Below, one piece after another: positions 26,736 through 35,787 of a DNA stretch of 63,713 nt. Numbering within the stretch: the stretch's first letter is position 1; every line of letters starts with the position of its first letter. The translations under genes and the position numbers were made by a program. This stretch comes from Chitinilyticum litopenaei DSM 21440 (GTDB lineage Bacteria > Pseudomonadota > Gammaproteobacteria > Burkholderiales > Chitinibacteraceae): NCBI RefSeq assembly GCF_000428145.1, contig NZ_ATZJ01000022.1, positions 1-63,713 of the forward strand. Direction: 5' to 3'. The notes under the pieces were generated by a model. It made no database searches. It was given only the letters and a program-made list of their open reading frames with translations, and had not been told where the DNA came from.

Positions 26736-26867
26736 CGAGCCGCCAGCGATCATTCCCGCCAGGCGAGCCCGCTGCGGGCTGCACGGCCAGCCCTGACTGG
26801 GCTACAATTCCAACCTTTTGCGGAACAGGCCAAAGCGGCCCGGCCGCCATTTTTCGCGGAAACCGCC

Positions 26868-27689
26868 ATGCAGCAATACCACGCGCTATTGCGCCATGTT
26901 CTCGAACATGGCGTCAGAAAGGAAGACCGCACCGGCACCGGTACGGTGTCGGTGTTTGGCCATCAGATGCGTTACAATCTGGCCGACGGTTTCCCGCTGG
27001 TCACCACCAAGAAAGTGCACCTGAAGTCGGTGATCTACGAACTGCTGTGGTTTTTGCGCGGCGAAACCAACAACAACTGGCTCAAGGAACGCGGCGTATC
27101 GATCTGGAATGAATGGGCAGGCGACGATGGCGAGCTGGGGCCCATCTACGGCTACCAGTGGCGCAACTGGCCAACCGCCGATGGCCGCCACATCGACCAG
27201 ATCAGCGAGGTTATCCGCACGCTGAAAAGCAACCCCGATTCGCGCCGCATCATCGTCTCGGCCTGGAATGTCGGCGAAATCGAGAACATGGCGCTGCCGC
27301 CGTGTCACGCCTTCTTCCAGTTCTACGTGGCGCCCGCGCAGCCGGGTGATGCCGATCAGCGCGGCAAGCTCTCCTGCCAGCTCTACCAGCGCAGCGCCGA
27401 CCTGTTTCTGGGCGTGCCGTTCAATATCGCCTCCTACTCGCTGCTGGTGCTGATGATGGCGCAGGTCTGCGATCTGCAGCCCGGCGACTTTGTCTGGACC
27501 GGTGGCGACTGCCACATCTACGCCAACCACTTCGACCAAGTGCAGGAGCAGCTCGGCCGCGACTGCCGCCCCTTGCCGCAGATGCGGCTCAACCCGGCGG
27601 TGACCGACCTCTTTGCCTTTGATTACAGCGATTTCACGCTGGAAAACTACGACCCCCATCCGGCCATCAAGGCGCCGGTGGCGGTGTGA
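26868..27689 (+). CDS. thyA: thymidylate synthase
   Basis: Methylates dUMP to dTMP using methylene-tetrahydrofolate. 273 residues, about 9 longer than E. coli ThyA because of a short insertion (APAQPGDADQRG) after the catalytic strand. Key segments: RTGTGTVSVFGHQMR, ELLWFLRGETN, LGPIYGYQWRNW, LPPCHAFFQFYV with the nucleophilic Cys, SCQLYQRSADLFLGVPFNIA and GDCHIYANH. Its stop overlaps the first possible start of the ABC ATPase gene. Confidence 0.97.
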   Translation: MQQYHALLRHVLEHGVRKEDRTGTGTVSVFGHQMRYNLADGFPLVTTKKVHLKSVIYELLWFLRGETNNNWLKERGVSIWNEWAGDDGELGPIYGYQWRNWPTADGRHIDQISEVIRTLKSNPDSRRIIVSAWNVGEIENMALPPCHAFFQFYVAPAQPGDADQRGKLSCQLYQRSADLFLGVPFNIASYSLLVLMMAQVCDLQPGDFVWTGGDCHIYANHFDQVQEQLGRDCRPLPQMRLNPAVTDLFAFDYSDFTLENYDPHPAIKAPVAV

Positions 27690-27697
27690 GGGCGGGC

Positions 27698-28807
27698 ATG
27701 GTGGATGCAATGGCGGCATGGCTTGATCTGCAGGACATCGCGATTGCCTTTGGCGACACGCAGGTGGTCAGCGGGCTCGGTTTCAGCGTGGCCCAGGGCG
27801 AGATTGCCTGCCTGCTGGGGCATTCCGGCTGCGGCAAGACCACGGTGCTGCGTGCCATTGCCGGGCTGGAAAAAATCAGCGCCGGGCGCATTGCGCTGGC
27901 AGCGCGCACGGTCAGCAGCGCCACGCAGCATACGCCGCCGGAAGCGCGCGGCATCGGCATGGTGTTTCAGGATTACGCGCTGTTTCCGCACCTGACGGTA
28001 TTCGGCAATATCGCCTTTGGCCTGAAGGGCTGGAAAACGCTTGAGCGCGATGCGCGCGTGGCCGAACTGCTGGAGCTCGTTGGCCTTACCGGCATCGGCG
28101 GGCGTTTCCCACACGAGCTCTCGGGCGGCCAGCAGCAACGGGTGGCGCTGGCGCGCGCACTGGCGCCAAAGCCCGCGCTGCTGCTGCTGGACGAGCCGTT
28201 TTCCAATCTCGATGTCGCCTTGCGCGAGCGCCTGGGCCAGGAAGTGCGCAGCATCCTCAAGGCGTCCGGCACGACTGCGCTGCTGGTCACGCATGACCAG
28301 GACGAGGCCTTTGCCGTGGCCGATGTGGTCGGCGTCATGCATCAGGGCCAGATTCGCCAGTGGGCGACGCCGTATGCGCTCTACCACGAACCTGCCGACC
28401 GTTTTGTCGCCGACTTCATCGGCGAGGGCGTGTTGCTGCCGGGCACGGTGACCGGCCCGAATTGCGTGCAGTTCGAACTGGGCGAAATCTGCTCGGTGGT
28501 GCCGCGCGCCTGCTGCCCGGAATGCCTGTCCGACGGCCTGATTGACGTGCTGGTGCGGCCCGACGACATCCAGCATGACGACGCCAGCCCGCTCAAGGCC
28601 ACCGTGCTGGCGCGTGCCTTCCGCGGGGCGCAGTTCCTCTACACGCTGGGACTGCCGTCCGGCCACAAGGTGCTCTCGCTGGTGCCCAGTCACCATGACC
28701 ACCGTATCGGCGAGGCCATCGGCATTCGCATGGAAATCGACCACGTGATTGCCTTTCCGCGCACCGCCCGGGCGCACGAGCACGGCAGCCCGGTGCTCAG
28801 TGCATGA
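27698..28807 (+). CDS. ABC transporter ATP-binding protein, FbpC/PotA type
   Basis: About 369 residues. Walker A GHSGCGKTT, Q-loop VFQDYALFPHLTVF, signature LSGGQQQR, Walker B LLLLDEPFSNLD, switch His in LVTHDQDEAF, then a C-terminal TOBE-like domain (VLVRPDDIQHDDASP). This arrangement is typical of iron(III) and other substrate-binding importers of the FbpC group. The start is taken at 27698; 27686 (GTG) or 27710 are alternatives. The matching permease and binding protein are not in the window. It overlaps the next gene by ATGA. Confidence 0.85.
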   Translation: MVDAMAAWLDLQDIAIAFGDTQVVSGLGFSVAQGEIACLLGHSGCGKTTVLRAIAGLEKISAGRIALAARTVSSATQHTPPEARGIGMVFQDYALFPHLTVFGNIAFGLKGWKTLERDARVAELLELVGLTGIGGRFPHELSGGQQQRVALARALAPKPALLLLDEPFSNLDVALRERLGQEVRSILKASGTTALLVTHDQDEAFAVADVVGVMHQGQIRQWATPYALYHEPADRFVADFIGEGVLLPGTVTGPNCVQFELGEICSVVPRACCPECLSDGLIDVLVRPDDIQHDDASPLKATVLARAFRGAQFLYTLGLPSGHKVLSLVPSHHDHRIGEAIGIRMEIDHVIAFPRTARAHEHGSPVLSA

Positions 28808-29304
28808 GCGACAGGAATTACCTGGCCGCCTACCCGCTGGAATTGCAGCAGCAGGTGCAGGCCTTGTTGCAGGATGGTCGGCTCGCAGCCCATCTGGAGC
28901 GCAAGTATCCCGAACGGCATGCCATCCAGAGTGATGTCGCGCTCTACGAGTATGTCAGCGGCCTCAAGCAGCGCTATCTGCGCAACGCACCGCCCTTGAG
29001 TAAGGTGCAGTACGACAGCAAGCTGCGCGTCGTCCAGCATGCGCTGGGCACCCACACCCACGTCTCGCGCGTGCAGGGCGGCAAGCTCAAGGCCAAGAAT
29101 GAAATCCGCGTGGCCACGCTGTTCCGCGAGGCACCGGCCGCCTTCCTGCGCATGATCGTCGTCCACGAGCTGGCGCACCTGAAGGAAAAAGACCACGACC
29201 GCGCCTTCTACCAGCTGTGCACGCATATGGAGCCTGGCTATCACCAGCTGGAATTCGACTTGCGGGCCTGGCTGATGGTGCAGGACAGCCTGACAGCGAC
29301 TTAG
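28804..29304 (+). CDS. YgjP-like zinc metallopeptidase-fold protein
   Basis: 166 residues. The motif VVHELAHLKEKDHDRAFYQL gives HExxH plus a third His seven residues on, as in the YgjP/DUF45 (SprT-related) group. The preceding segment (RVQGGKLKAKNEIRVATLFREAP) resembles the DUF45 strand that describes substrate lining. YgjP-like proteins are soluble metal-dependent hydrolases of uncertain substrate. Coupled to the ABC ATPase by an ATGA overlap. Confidence 0.8.
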   Translation: MSDRNYLAAYPLELQQQVQALLQDGRLAAHLERKYPERHAIQSDVALYEYVSGLKQRYLRNAPPLSKVQYDSKLRVVQHALGTHTHVSRVQGGKLKAKNEIRVATLFREAPAAFLRMIVVHELAHLKEKDHDRAFYQLCTHMEPGYHQLEFDLRAWLMVQDSLTAT

Positions 29305-29714
29305 GGCGGTTTTTCAGTCACGGCTGCCAGGGGGCTTGGCATCTGCCTATGGGCACTTGGCATCTGCCTATGGTCAGTTTTCTCCCTGCTGCATTATTGT
29401 GCCGAGCCAAGGCCTTGCGAGCGCCCTGCAAGGGCTGGGCTGATTGGCAGGAGAACTCCGCAAACGGTAAGCATTGTTGTTTCCGCATTCCGCAGGCACT
29501 TTCTGCGGTCGCGCCACGTGAATGCTGGATGCCCGCCTTGGTGGGCAGCGTAAACACCCCTTCAACACAACCCCGACTCTCACCCAAAAGAACTAGTCCC
29601 TCCTAGCCCGTCCACGCGGGAGTCATGCTGCCTTTGGCGAATGTAGCGCTGGCGGCCACAGGCGTAGCCTGACAGGTGTGCAAAAAACGCCTGAACGGCC
29701 CTTGTGGAGGCTCC
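29305..29714. other. narG upstream region
   Basis: About 410 bases before the nitrate reductase operon. It contains a 19-20 bp direct repeat (ACTTGGCATCTGCCTATGG type, 29335-29375). No clear FNR box (TTGAT-N4-ATCAA) or well-formed NarL heptamer pair was seen, although such sites would be expected. The ribosome site of narG is TGGAGG at 29705-29710. Confidence 0.5.
29333..29375. repeat. tandem direct repeat upstream of narG
   Basis: CTTGGCATCTGCCTATGG occurs twice, separated by GCA. No function is evident. Confidence 0.75.
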
Positions 29715-32700
29715 ATGAGTCATTTTCTTGATCGTCTGAAATTCCTCTCCCGCACAGTCGATACCTTTGCCGATGGCCATGGCGCCGTCGTCGCGGAAGA
29801 TCGCCAGTGGGAAAACGCTTACCGTGCCCGCTGGCAGCAGGACAAGGTGGTTCGCTCCACCCACGGGGTGAACTGTACCGGGTCCTGTAGCTGGCGCGTG
29901 TTCGTGAAGAACGGCCTGATTACCTGGGAGCTGCAGCAGACCGACTACCCGCGCACCCGCCCCGATCTGCCCAACCACGAGCCGCGCGGCTGTCCGCGCG
30001 GCGCCTCGTATTCCTGGTATGTGTACTCGGCGCAGCGCGTGAAATACCCGATGATACGCGGCCGGCTGGTCAAGCTGTGGCGGGAGGCCCGCGAGACGAT
30101 GGGGCCGCTGGAGGCGTGGGAATACATCAGCCAGAACAAGGAGCGCGCCAGGGAATACAAATCCATGCGCGGGCAGGGCGGTTTCGTCCGTGCGAGCTGG
30201 GACGAGGCGACCGAAATCATCGCCGCGGCGAACGCCTACACGATCAAGGAATACGGCCCGGACCGCGTGATCGGCTTCTCGCCGATTCCGGCGATGTCGA
30301 TGGTGTCGTACGCGGCAGGCAGCCGTTACCTCAGTTTGATTGGGGGGGTATGCCTCTCTTTCTATGACTGGTATTGCGATCTGCCACCATCCTCCCCCCA
30401 GGTATGGGGCGAGCAGACCGACGTGCCGGAATCGGCTGACTGGTACAACTCGACCTATCTGATGGTGTGGGGCTCGAACGTGCCGATGACGCGCACACCG
30501 GACGCGCACTTTTACACCGAGGTGCGCTACAAGGGTACCAAGACGGTCGCCGTATCGAGCGACTTCGGCGAAATGGCCAAGTTTGGCGACATCTGGCTAG
30601 CGCCCAAGCAAGGTACCGATGCGGCACTCGCCATGGCCATGGGCCATGTGGTGCTCAACGAATTCCACAAGACGGGCAAGAGCGAGTACTTCAAGGCCTA
30701 CGGCAAGCAGTACACCGACTTCCCGATGCTGGTGATGCTGAAGGACAACGGCCAGGGCCTGGTCGGCGACCATTACCTGCGCGCCTCGCACCTGTCCGGT
30801 CACGACGATGCGAATAATCCGGACTGGAAAACGCTGCTGATCGACGAGCAGAGCGGCGACATCGTCGTGCCCAATGGCACCGTTGGCCTGCGCTGGGGCG
30901 AAGAGGGCGAGAACATCGGCAAGTGGAATCTGGAGCTGAAATCCGCCGACGGCCGCGAGATTGATCCGCTGCTGTCGCTCAAGGACAAGTCGGATGAAGT
31001 GGTGAGCGTCGGCTTCCCGTATTTCGGTGGCGAGCACGACGACGTGCTCAAGCGCAATGTTCCGGCCAGGCGCATCACGCTGAAAACCGGCGAAACGGTG
31101 CTGGTCGCGACCGTGTACGACCTGATGCTCGCCAACTACGGCGTCGACAATGGCCACGGTGGTGGCAATGTCGCGACGTCTTATGAAGACGACGTGCCGT
31201 ACACGCCGAAATGGCAGGAAAAGCACACCGGCGTGAAGGGCAAGGATGTCGAAACGGTCGCGCGCGAGTTTGCCGACAACGCCGACAAGACGCAGGGCAA
31301 GAGCATGGTCATCGTCGGTGCGGCGCTGAATCACTGGTATCACATGGACATGACCTACCGCGGCATTATCAATCTGCTGATGATGTGCGGCTGTGTCGGC
31401 CAGAGCGGCGGCGGCTGGGCGCACTACGTGGGCCAGGAAAAGCTGCGCCCGCAACAGGGCTGGGCGCCGCTCGCCTTCGCCACCGACTGGCACCGTCCGC
31501 CACGCCACATGAACGGCACCAGCTTCTTCTACAACCACACCAGCCAGTGGCGCCACGAAAAGCTCGGCGTCGATGAGATCCTCAGCCCGACCGCGCAGGC
31601 GGCCAAGTTCGAAGGCATGGCGCTGCTGGATTTCAACGCCAAGGCCGAGCGCATGGGCTGGCTGCCTTCCGCTCCGCAGCTGGAAACCAATCCGCTGGAA
31701 GTGACCCGCGCGGCAGCTGCCGCCGGCAAGGATCCGGTGGCCTACGCCGTCGAGAATCTGAAGGCCGGCACCTTGAACATGTCCTGTGATGATCCGGACA
31801 ATCCGCGCAACTTCCCGCGCAATATGTTCGTGTGGCGCTCCAACATTCTGGGTTCAAGCGGCAAGGGCCACGAGTATTTCCTGAAATACCTGCTCGGCAC
31901 GCAGAATGCGGTATTTGATGATGAAGCCACCGGCATCAAGCCGAGCGAAGTCAAAGTGCGCCCGGCCGCGGAAGGCAAGCTCGACCTGCTCACCGTGCTT
32001 GATTTCCGCATGAGCACCACCTGTCTCTATGCCGACATCGTGCTGCCGACCGCGACCTGGTACGAGAAGGACGACATGAACACGTCCGACATGCACCCCT
32101 TCATCCACCCGCTGAGTGAAGCCGTGCAGCCGCTGTGGCAGGCCAAGAGCGACTGGGAAATCTACAAGCTGATCGCCAGGCGCCTGACCGAGATTGGCGG
32201 GCCGGCACTCGGCACGCAGAAGGATCTGGTACTCGTTCCCTTGCTGCACGACACCCCGGGCGAGCTGGGCCAGCCGCTGGAGCCGAAAGACTGGAAGCAC
32301 GGCGAATGCGATCTGCTGCCTGGCAAGACGGCGCCGAGCATGGTGGTCGTCGAGCGCGATTACACGCGGATTTACGAGAAATTCACCACCATCGGTCCGC
32401 TGCTGGCCAAGGTCGGCAACGGCGGCAAGGGCATTGCGTGGAAGACCGGCCACGAGGTCGAGCTGCTGGGCAAGCTCAACGGCATCGCCGCCAACGGCCA
32501 GCCGAAGCTCGAATCCGCCATCGACGCCTGCGAAATGATCCTGAGCCTGGCCCCGGAAACCAATGGCCACGTGGCCGTCAAGGCCTGGGACGCACTGGGC
32601 AAGATCACCGGTCGCGACCACACGCATCTGGCGATCCCGCGCGAGCATGATTCGATCCGCTTCCGCGACATCCAGGCGCAGCCGCGCAAGATCATCTCCT

Positions 32701-33404
32701 CGCCGACCTGGTCCGGCCTGGAAAGCGAGGAGGTCAGCTACAACGCCGGCTACACCAACGTGCACGAGCTGATTCCCTGGCGCACGCTCACCGGCCGCCA
32801 GCAGTTCTACCAGGATCACCGCTGGATGATCGATTTCGGCGAAGGCTTTACCGTCTACAAGCCGCACATCGATCTGAAAACGACCGACGCGATGCTGAAC
32901 CGCAAGCCCAACGGCAATACCGAGATCGTGCTGAACTTCATCACGCCGCACCAGAAGTGGGGCATCCACTCCACCTATTCGGACAACCTGCGCATGCTCA
33001 CGCTCAGCCGTGGTGGCCCGCACGTGTGGATTTCGGAGGCCGATGCGAAAAAGGCCGGCATCGTCGACAACGACTGGATCGAGGTCTTCAACCTCAACGG
33101 CACGCTGACCGCGCGTGCGGTGGTCAGCCAGCGCGTTCCCGACGGCATGACGCTGATGTATCACGCGCAGGAAAAGATCGTGAACGTTCCCGGCGCCGAA
33201 ACCAGCGGCAAGCGCGGCGGCATCCACAACTCGGTCACCCGTGCGGTCACCAAGCCGACGCACATGATCGGCGGCTACGCGCAGCAGGCCTACGGTTTCA
33301 ACTACTACGGCACTGTGGGTGCAAACCGCGACGAGTTCGTGATCGTGCGCAAGATGAAGAACGTCGACTGGCTGGACCAGCCGCTGAACAAGACCGAGGC
33401 CTGA
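29715..33404 (+). CDS. narG: respiratory nitrate reductase alpha subunit
   Basis: 1229 residues, normal for NarG. Catalytic subunit with the bis-MGD molybdenum cofactor and an FS0 [4Fe-4S] cluster, on the cytoplasmic side, reducing nitrate to nitrite with electrons from NarI/NarH. The cluster-binding His and Cys are in THGVNCTGSCSWRVF and EPRGCPRGASY. The molybdenum Asp lies in VWGEQTDVPESADWYN. The start MSHFLDRLKF at 29715 has GGAGG upstream. No twin-arginine signal peptide of the periplasmic type is seen. A stretch around 30331-30410 uses unusual codons and includes G7 and C6 runs. Confidence 0.97.
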   Translation: MSHFLDRLKFLSRTVDTFADGHGAVVAEDRQWENAYRARWQQDKVVRSTHGVNCTGSCSWRVFVKNGLITWELQQTDYPRTRPDLPNHEPRGCPRGASYSWYVYSAQRVKYPMIRGRLVKLWREARETMGPLEAWEYISQNKERAREYKSMRGQGGFVRASWDEATEIIAAANAYTIKEYGPDRVIGFSPIPAMSMVSYAAGSRYLSLIGGVCLSFYDWYCDLPPSSPQVWGEQTDVPESADWYNSTYLMVWGSNVPMTRTPDAHFYTEVRYKGTKTVAVSSDFGEMAKFGDIWLAPKQGTDAALAMAMGHVVLNEFHKTGKSEYFKAYGKQYTDFPMLVMLKDNGQGLVGDHYLRASHLSGHDDANNPDWKTLLIDEQSGDIVVPNGTVGLRWGEEGENIGKWNLELKSADGREIDPLLSLKDKSDEVVSVGFPYFGGEHDDVLKRNVPARRITLKTGETVLVATVYDLMLANYGVDNGHGGGNVATSYEDDVPYTPKWQEKHTGVKGKDVETVAREFADNADKTQGKSMVIVGAALNHWYHMDMTYRGIINLLMMCGCVGQSGGGWAHYVGQEKLRPQQGWAPLAFATDWHRPPRHMNGTSFFYNHTSQWRHEKLGVDEILSPTAQAAKFEGMALLDFNAKAERMGWLPSAPQLETNPLEVTRAAAAAGKDPVAYAVENLKAGTLNMSCDDPDNPRNFPRNMFVWRSNILGSSGKGHEYFLKYLLGTQNAVFDDEATGIKPSEVKVRPAAEGKLDLLTVLDFRMSTTCLYADIVLPTATWYEKDDMNTSDMHPFIHPLSEAVQPLWQAKSDWEIYKLIARRLTEIGGPALGTQKDLVLVPLLHDTPGELGQPLEPKDWKHGECDLLPGKTAPSMVVVERDYTRIYEKFTTIGPLLAKVGNGGKGIAWKTGHEVELLGKLNGIAANGQPKLESAIDACEMILSLAPETNGHVAVKAWDALGKITGRDHTHLAIPREHDSIRFRDIQAQPRKIISSPTWSGLESEEVSYNAGYTNVHELIPWRTLTGRQQFYQDHRWMIDFGEGFTVYKPHIDLKTTDAMLNRKPNGNTEIVLNFITPHQKWGIHSTYSDNLRMLTLSRGGPHVWISEADAKKAGIVDNDWIEVFNLNGTLTARAVVSQRVPDGMTLMYHAQEKIVNVPGAETSGKRGGIHNSVTRAVTKPTHMIGGYAQQAYGFNYYGTVGANRDEFVIVRKMKNVDWLDQPLNKTEA

Positions 33405-33414
33405 GGAGAAGACC

Positions 33415-34977
33415 ATGAAAATTCGTGCACAAGTGGCGATGGTGCTCAACCTCGACAAATGCATCGGCTGCCACACCTGTTCGATCACCTGCAAGAACGT
33501 CTGGACGAGCCGTGACGGCGTCGAATACGCCTGGTTCAACAACGTCGAAACCAAGCCGGGCATCGGCTACCCGAAGGAATGGGAAAACCAGCAGAAGTGG
33601 AAGGGCGGCTGGCAGCGCAACAGCGCCGGCAAGCTCGAACCGCGCCAGGGCGGCAAGCTGCGCATCCTGGCCAACATCTTCGCCAACCCCAATCTGCCGG
33701 AAATCGACGACTACTACGAGCCGTTCACCTACGACTACGAGCACCTGCAGAACGCACCGGAAATGCAGACACCGCCGACCGCCCGCCCGGTGTCGGTGAT
33801 TACCGGCCAGAAGATGGAAAAGATCGAATGGGGCCCGAACTGGGAAGACGATCTGGGCGGCGAATTCAGCAAACGCAGCAAGGATCAGCTCTTCAAGGAC
33901 ATCGAGAAGGAGATGTATTCGACGTTTGAGAACACCTTCATGATGTACCTGCCGCGCCTGTGCGAGCACTGCCTGAACCCGGCCTGTGTGGCATCCTGCC
34001 CGTCCGGCTCGATCTACAAGCGCGAAGACGACGGCATCGTGCTGGTCGACCAGGACAAGTGCCGCGGCTGGCGCATGTGCATCTCCGGCTGCCCGTACAA
34101 GAAGATTTACTACAACTGGGATTCGGGCAAGGCCGAGAAGTGCACCTTCTGCTACCCGCGCATTGAAGGCGGTCAGCCGACCGTGTGTTCCGAATCGTGC
34201 GTGGGGCGCATCCGCTATCTGGGTGTGCTCTTGTACGACGCTGACCAGATCGAGACGGCAGCCAGCGTGGCCAATGAAGAAGACCTGTACAACGCGCAGC
34301 TGAAGGTCTTCCTCGACCCGAACCTGCCGTCCGTAATCGAGGAAGCGCGCAAGCAGGGCATTCCGGAATCGTGGATCGAATCGGCGCAGAAGTCGCCGGT
34401 GTACAAGATGGCGGTGGAATGGAAGGTGGCTTTCCCGCTGCACCCGGAATACCGCACGCTGCCGATGGTGTGGTACATCCCGCCGCTGTCGCCCATCCAG
34501 GCCGCCGCCGAGCGTGGCGTGATGGGCCGCAACGGCATCCTGCCGGACGTGAAGGAAATGCGCATTCCGGTGAAATACCTTGCCAACCTGCTGACTGCCG
34601 GAGACGAAAAGCCGGTGCTGGCGGCGCTCGACAAGATGCTGGCGATGCGCGCCTATATGCGCGGCAAGAGCGTGGACAAGACTGAAAACCTGGAGGTATT
34701 GCAGCAGGTTGGCCTGACCCAGGCGCAGGTCGAGGAGATGTACCAGATCATGGCGATCGCGAACTACGAAGACCGCTTCGTGATTCCATCCAGCCACAAG
34801 GAAGAGGTCGAGGACAGCTTCAACGACAAGGCCAGTTGCGGTTTCACGTTTGGCAATGGCTGTTCGGGTGGCGTGTCGTCTGGAACTTTGTTTGGCAAGA
34901 AGAAGGAAGGCTCGATCATCTTCGTCGACATGCCTAAATCCAGAAAGAAAGCCGCGCAAGAAAGCGGTGCGGACTGA
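33415..34977 (+). CDS. narH: respiratory nitrate reductase beta subunit
   Basis: 520 residues. Electron-transfer subunit with three [4Fe-4S] and one [3Fe-4S] cluster. Cysteine groups are CIGCHTCSITCKN near residue 17, CEHCLNPACVASCPSG near residue 184, CRGWRMCISGCPYKK (the Trp in place of a Cys marks the 3Fe cluster) and CTFCYPR. Ten bases separate it from narG and twelve from narJ, so it is one operon. Confidence 0.97.
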   Translation: MKIRAQVAMVLNLDKCIGCHTCSITCKNVWTSRDGVEYAWFNNVETKPGIGYPKEWENQQKWKGGWQRNSAGKLEPRQGGKLRILANIFANPNLPEIDDYYEPFTYDYEHLQNAPEMQTPPTARPVSVITGQKMEKIEWGPNWEDDLGGEFSKRSKDQLFKDIEKEMYSTFENTFMMYLPRLCEHCLNPACVASCPSGSIYKREDDGIVLVDQDKCRGWRMCISGCPYKKIYYNWDSGKAEKCTFCYPRIEGGQPTVCSESCVGRIRYLGVLLYDADQIETAASVANEEDLYNAQLKVFLDPNLPSVIEEARKQGIPESWIESAQKSPVYKMAVEWKVAFPLHPEYRTLPMVWYIPPLSPIQAAAERGVMGRNGILPDVKEMRIPVKYLANLLTAGDEKPVLAALDKMLAMRAYMRGKSVDKTENLEVLQQVGLTQAQVEEMYQIMAIANYEDRFVIPSSHKEEVEDSFNDKASCGFTFGNGCSGGVSSGTLFGKKKEGSIIFVDMPKSRKKAAQESGAD

Positions 34978-34989
34978 TAGGGGGTATGC

Positions 34990-35673
34990 ATGAAACACTT
35001 CCAGATTCTCTCGGCTCTACTGCAATACCCAGAGGGGGTATTGCAGGATGCCTTGCCGGAAATCCGTGCTGAACTCGCGGATGCGCCGGCGGGTGTCGCG
35101 CAAGCCGTCGCTCCCTTGCTGGATCATCTGGCCGCGCACGATCTGATCGCGCTGCAGGAAGGCTACGTCAATACCTTTGACCGTGGCCGCAACTACAGCC
35201 TGCACCTGTTCGAGCACGTGTACGGCGAAAGCCGCGACCGTGGCCCGGCGATGGTCAGCCTGATGCAGGAATACACCAACCGCGGCTTCTTCATCGCCGC
35301 CGACGAGCTGCCGGATTACCTGCCGCTGTTCCTCGAGTTTCTCGGCCAGACGGATGAAGCCACCGCCGAAGAATTCCTCGGCGAATCCATCCACGTCATC
35401 GCGCGCATTGGCGAAAAGCTCGCCGAAGCCGGCTCGCCCTATGCCGGCGTGTTCACCGCGCTGAGGGGCCTGACCGATGTCGAGCCCTTGCCGCTGGCCG
35501 AACCGCCGGTGCGCGACATGGACGAGGTCATGGAGAAATTCGGTGGCGGCATCGATGGCATGGAGCCGCTTCTGCAACCCGGCTTGCAGCCCGGATTGAC
35601 GGGTGGCGCGTGCGGTTCGGCAGCGCAAACCATCCAGTTCCACCCGCGTGCAAGCAGCGTGGCTGGCGCCTGA
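34990..35673 (+). CDS. narJ: nitrate reductase assembly chaperone
   Basis: 227 residues. TorD-like chaperone required for molybdenum cofactor insertion into NarG and for NarGHI assembly. Family sequence: LSALLQYPEG at the start, FDRGRNYSLHLFEHVYGESRDRGPAM, and FLEFLGQ. Codons 11-19 lie in a perfect 11 bp-arm palindrome (35020-35046) built from CTGCAATACCC, using rare codons. The C-terminus runs into alanine- and glycine-rich sequence without clear function. Confidence 0.94.
   Translation: MKHFQILSALLQYPEGVLQDALPEIRAELADAPAGVAQAVAPLLDHLAAHDLIALQEGYVNTFDRGRNYSLHLFEHVYGESRDRGPAMVSLMQEYTNRGFFIAADELPDYLPLFLEFLGQTDEATAEEFLGESIHVIARIGEKLAEAGSPYAGVFTALRGLTDVEPLPLAEPPVRDMDEVMEKFGGGIDGMEPLLQPGLQPGLTGGACGSAAQTIQFHPRASSVAGA
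35020..35046. repeat. palindrome inside the narJ 5' coding region
   Basis: CTGCAATACCC and GGGTATTGCAG, 11 bp perfect arms around AGAGG. It covers codons about 11-19 of narJ and could form a hairpin in the mRNA. Confidence 0.85.
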
Positions 35674-35680
35674 AACCATG

Positions 35681-35762
35681 CAACGCAGAGGCGCAAGGAT
35701 GCAGAGAAAAACAGCAAGAACGGTTTACCGCTTTTCTCCACGCCTCAGCGTCTCTGCGTTGG
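35681..35762. repeat. CAGAG-type inverted repeat between narJ and narI
   Basis: CAACGCAGAGGCGCAAGGAT on the left and the inverted CTCAGCGTCTCTGCGTTGG on the right, with AGAGAAAA/TTTTCTC inside. A variant of the CACAGAG core at 44701-44806, 47840-47928 and 60130-60236, but without the IS-like outer ends. Confidence 0.75.
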
Positions 35763-35787
35763 GTTTTGTTTTTGAGGAGTTTTCAAA

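Noticed and set aside
29333..29375. Direct repeat as NarL or FNR sites
   Set aside because: The repeated words do not fit the NarL heptamer or the FNR half-site.
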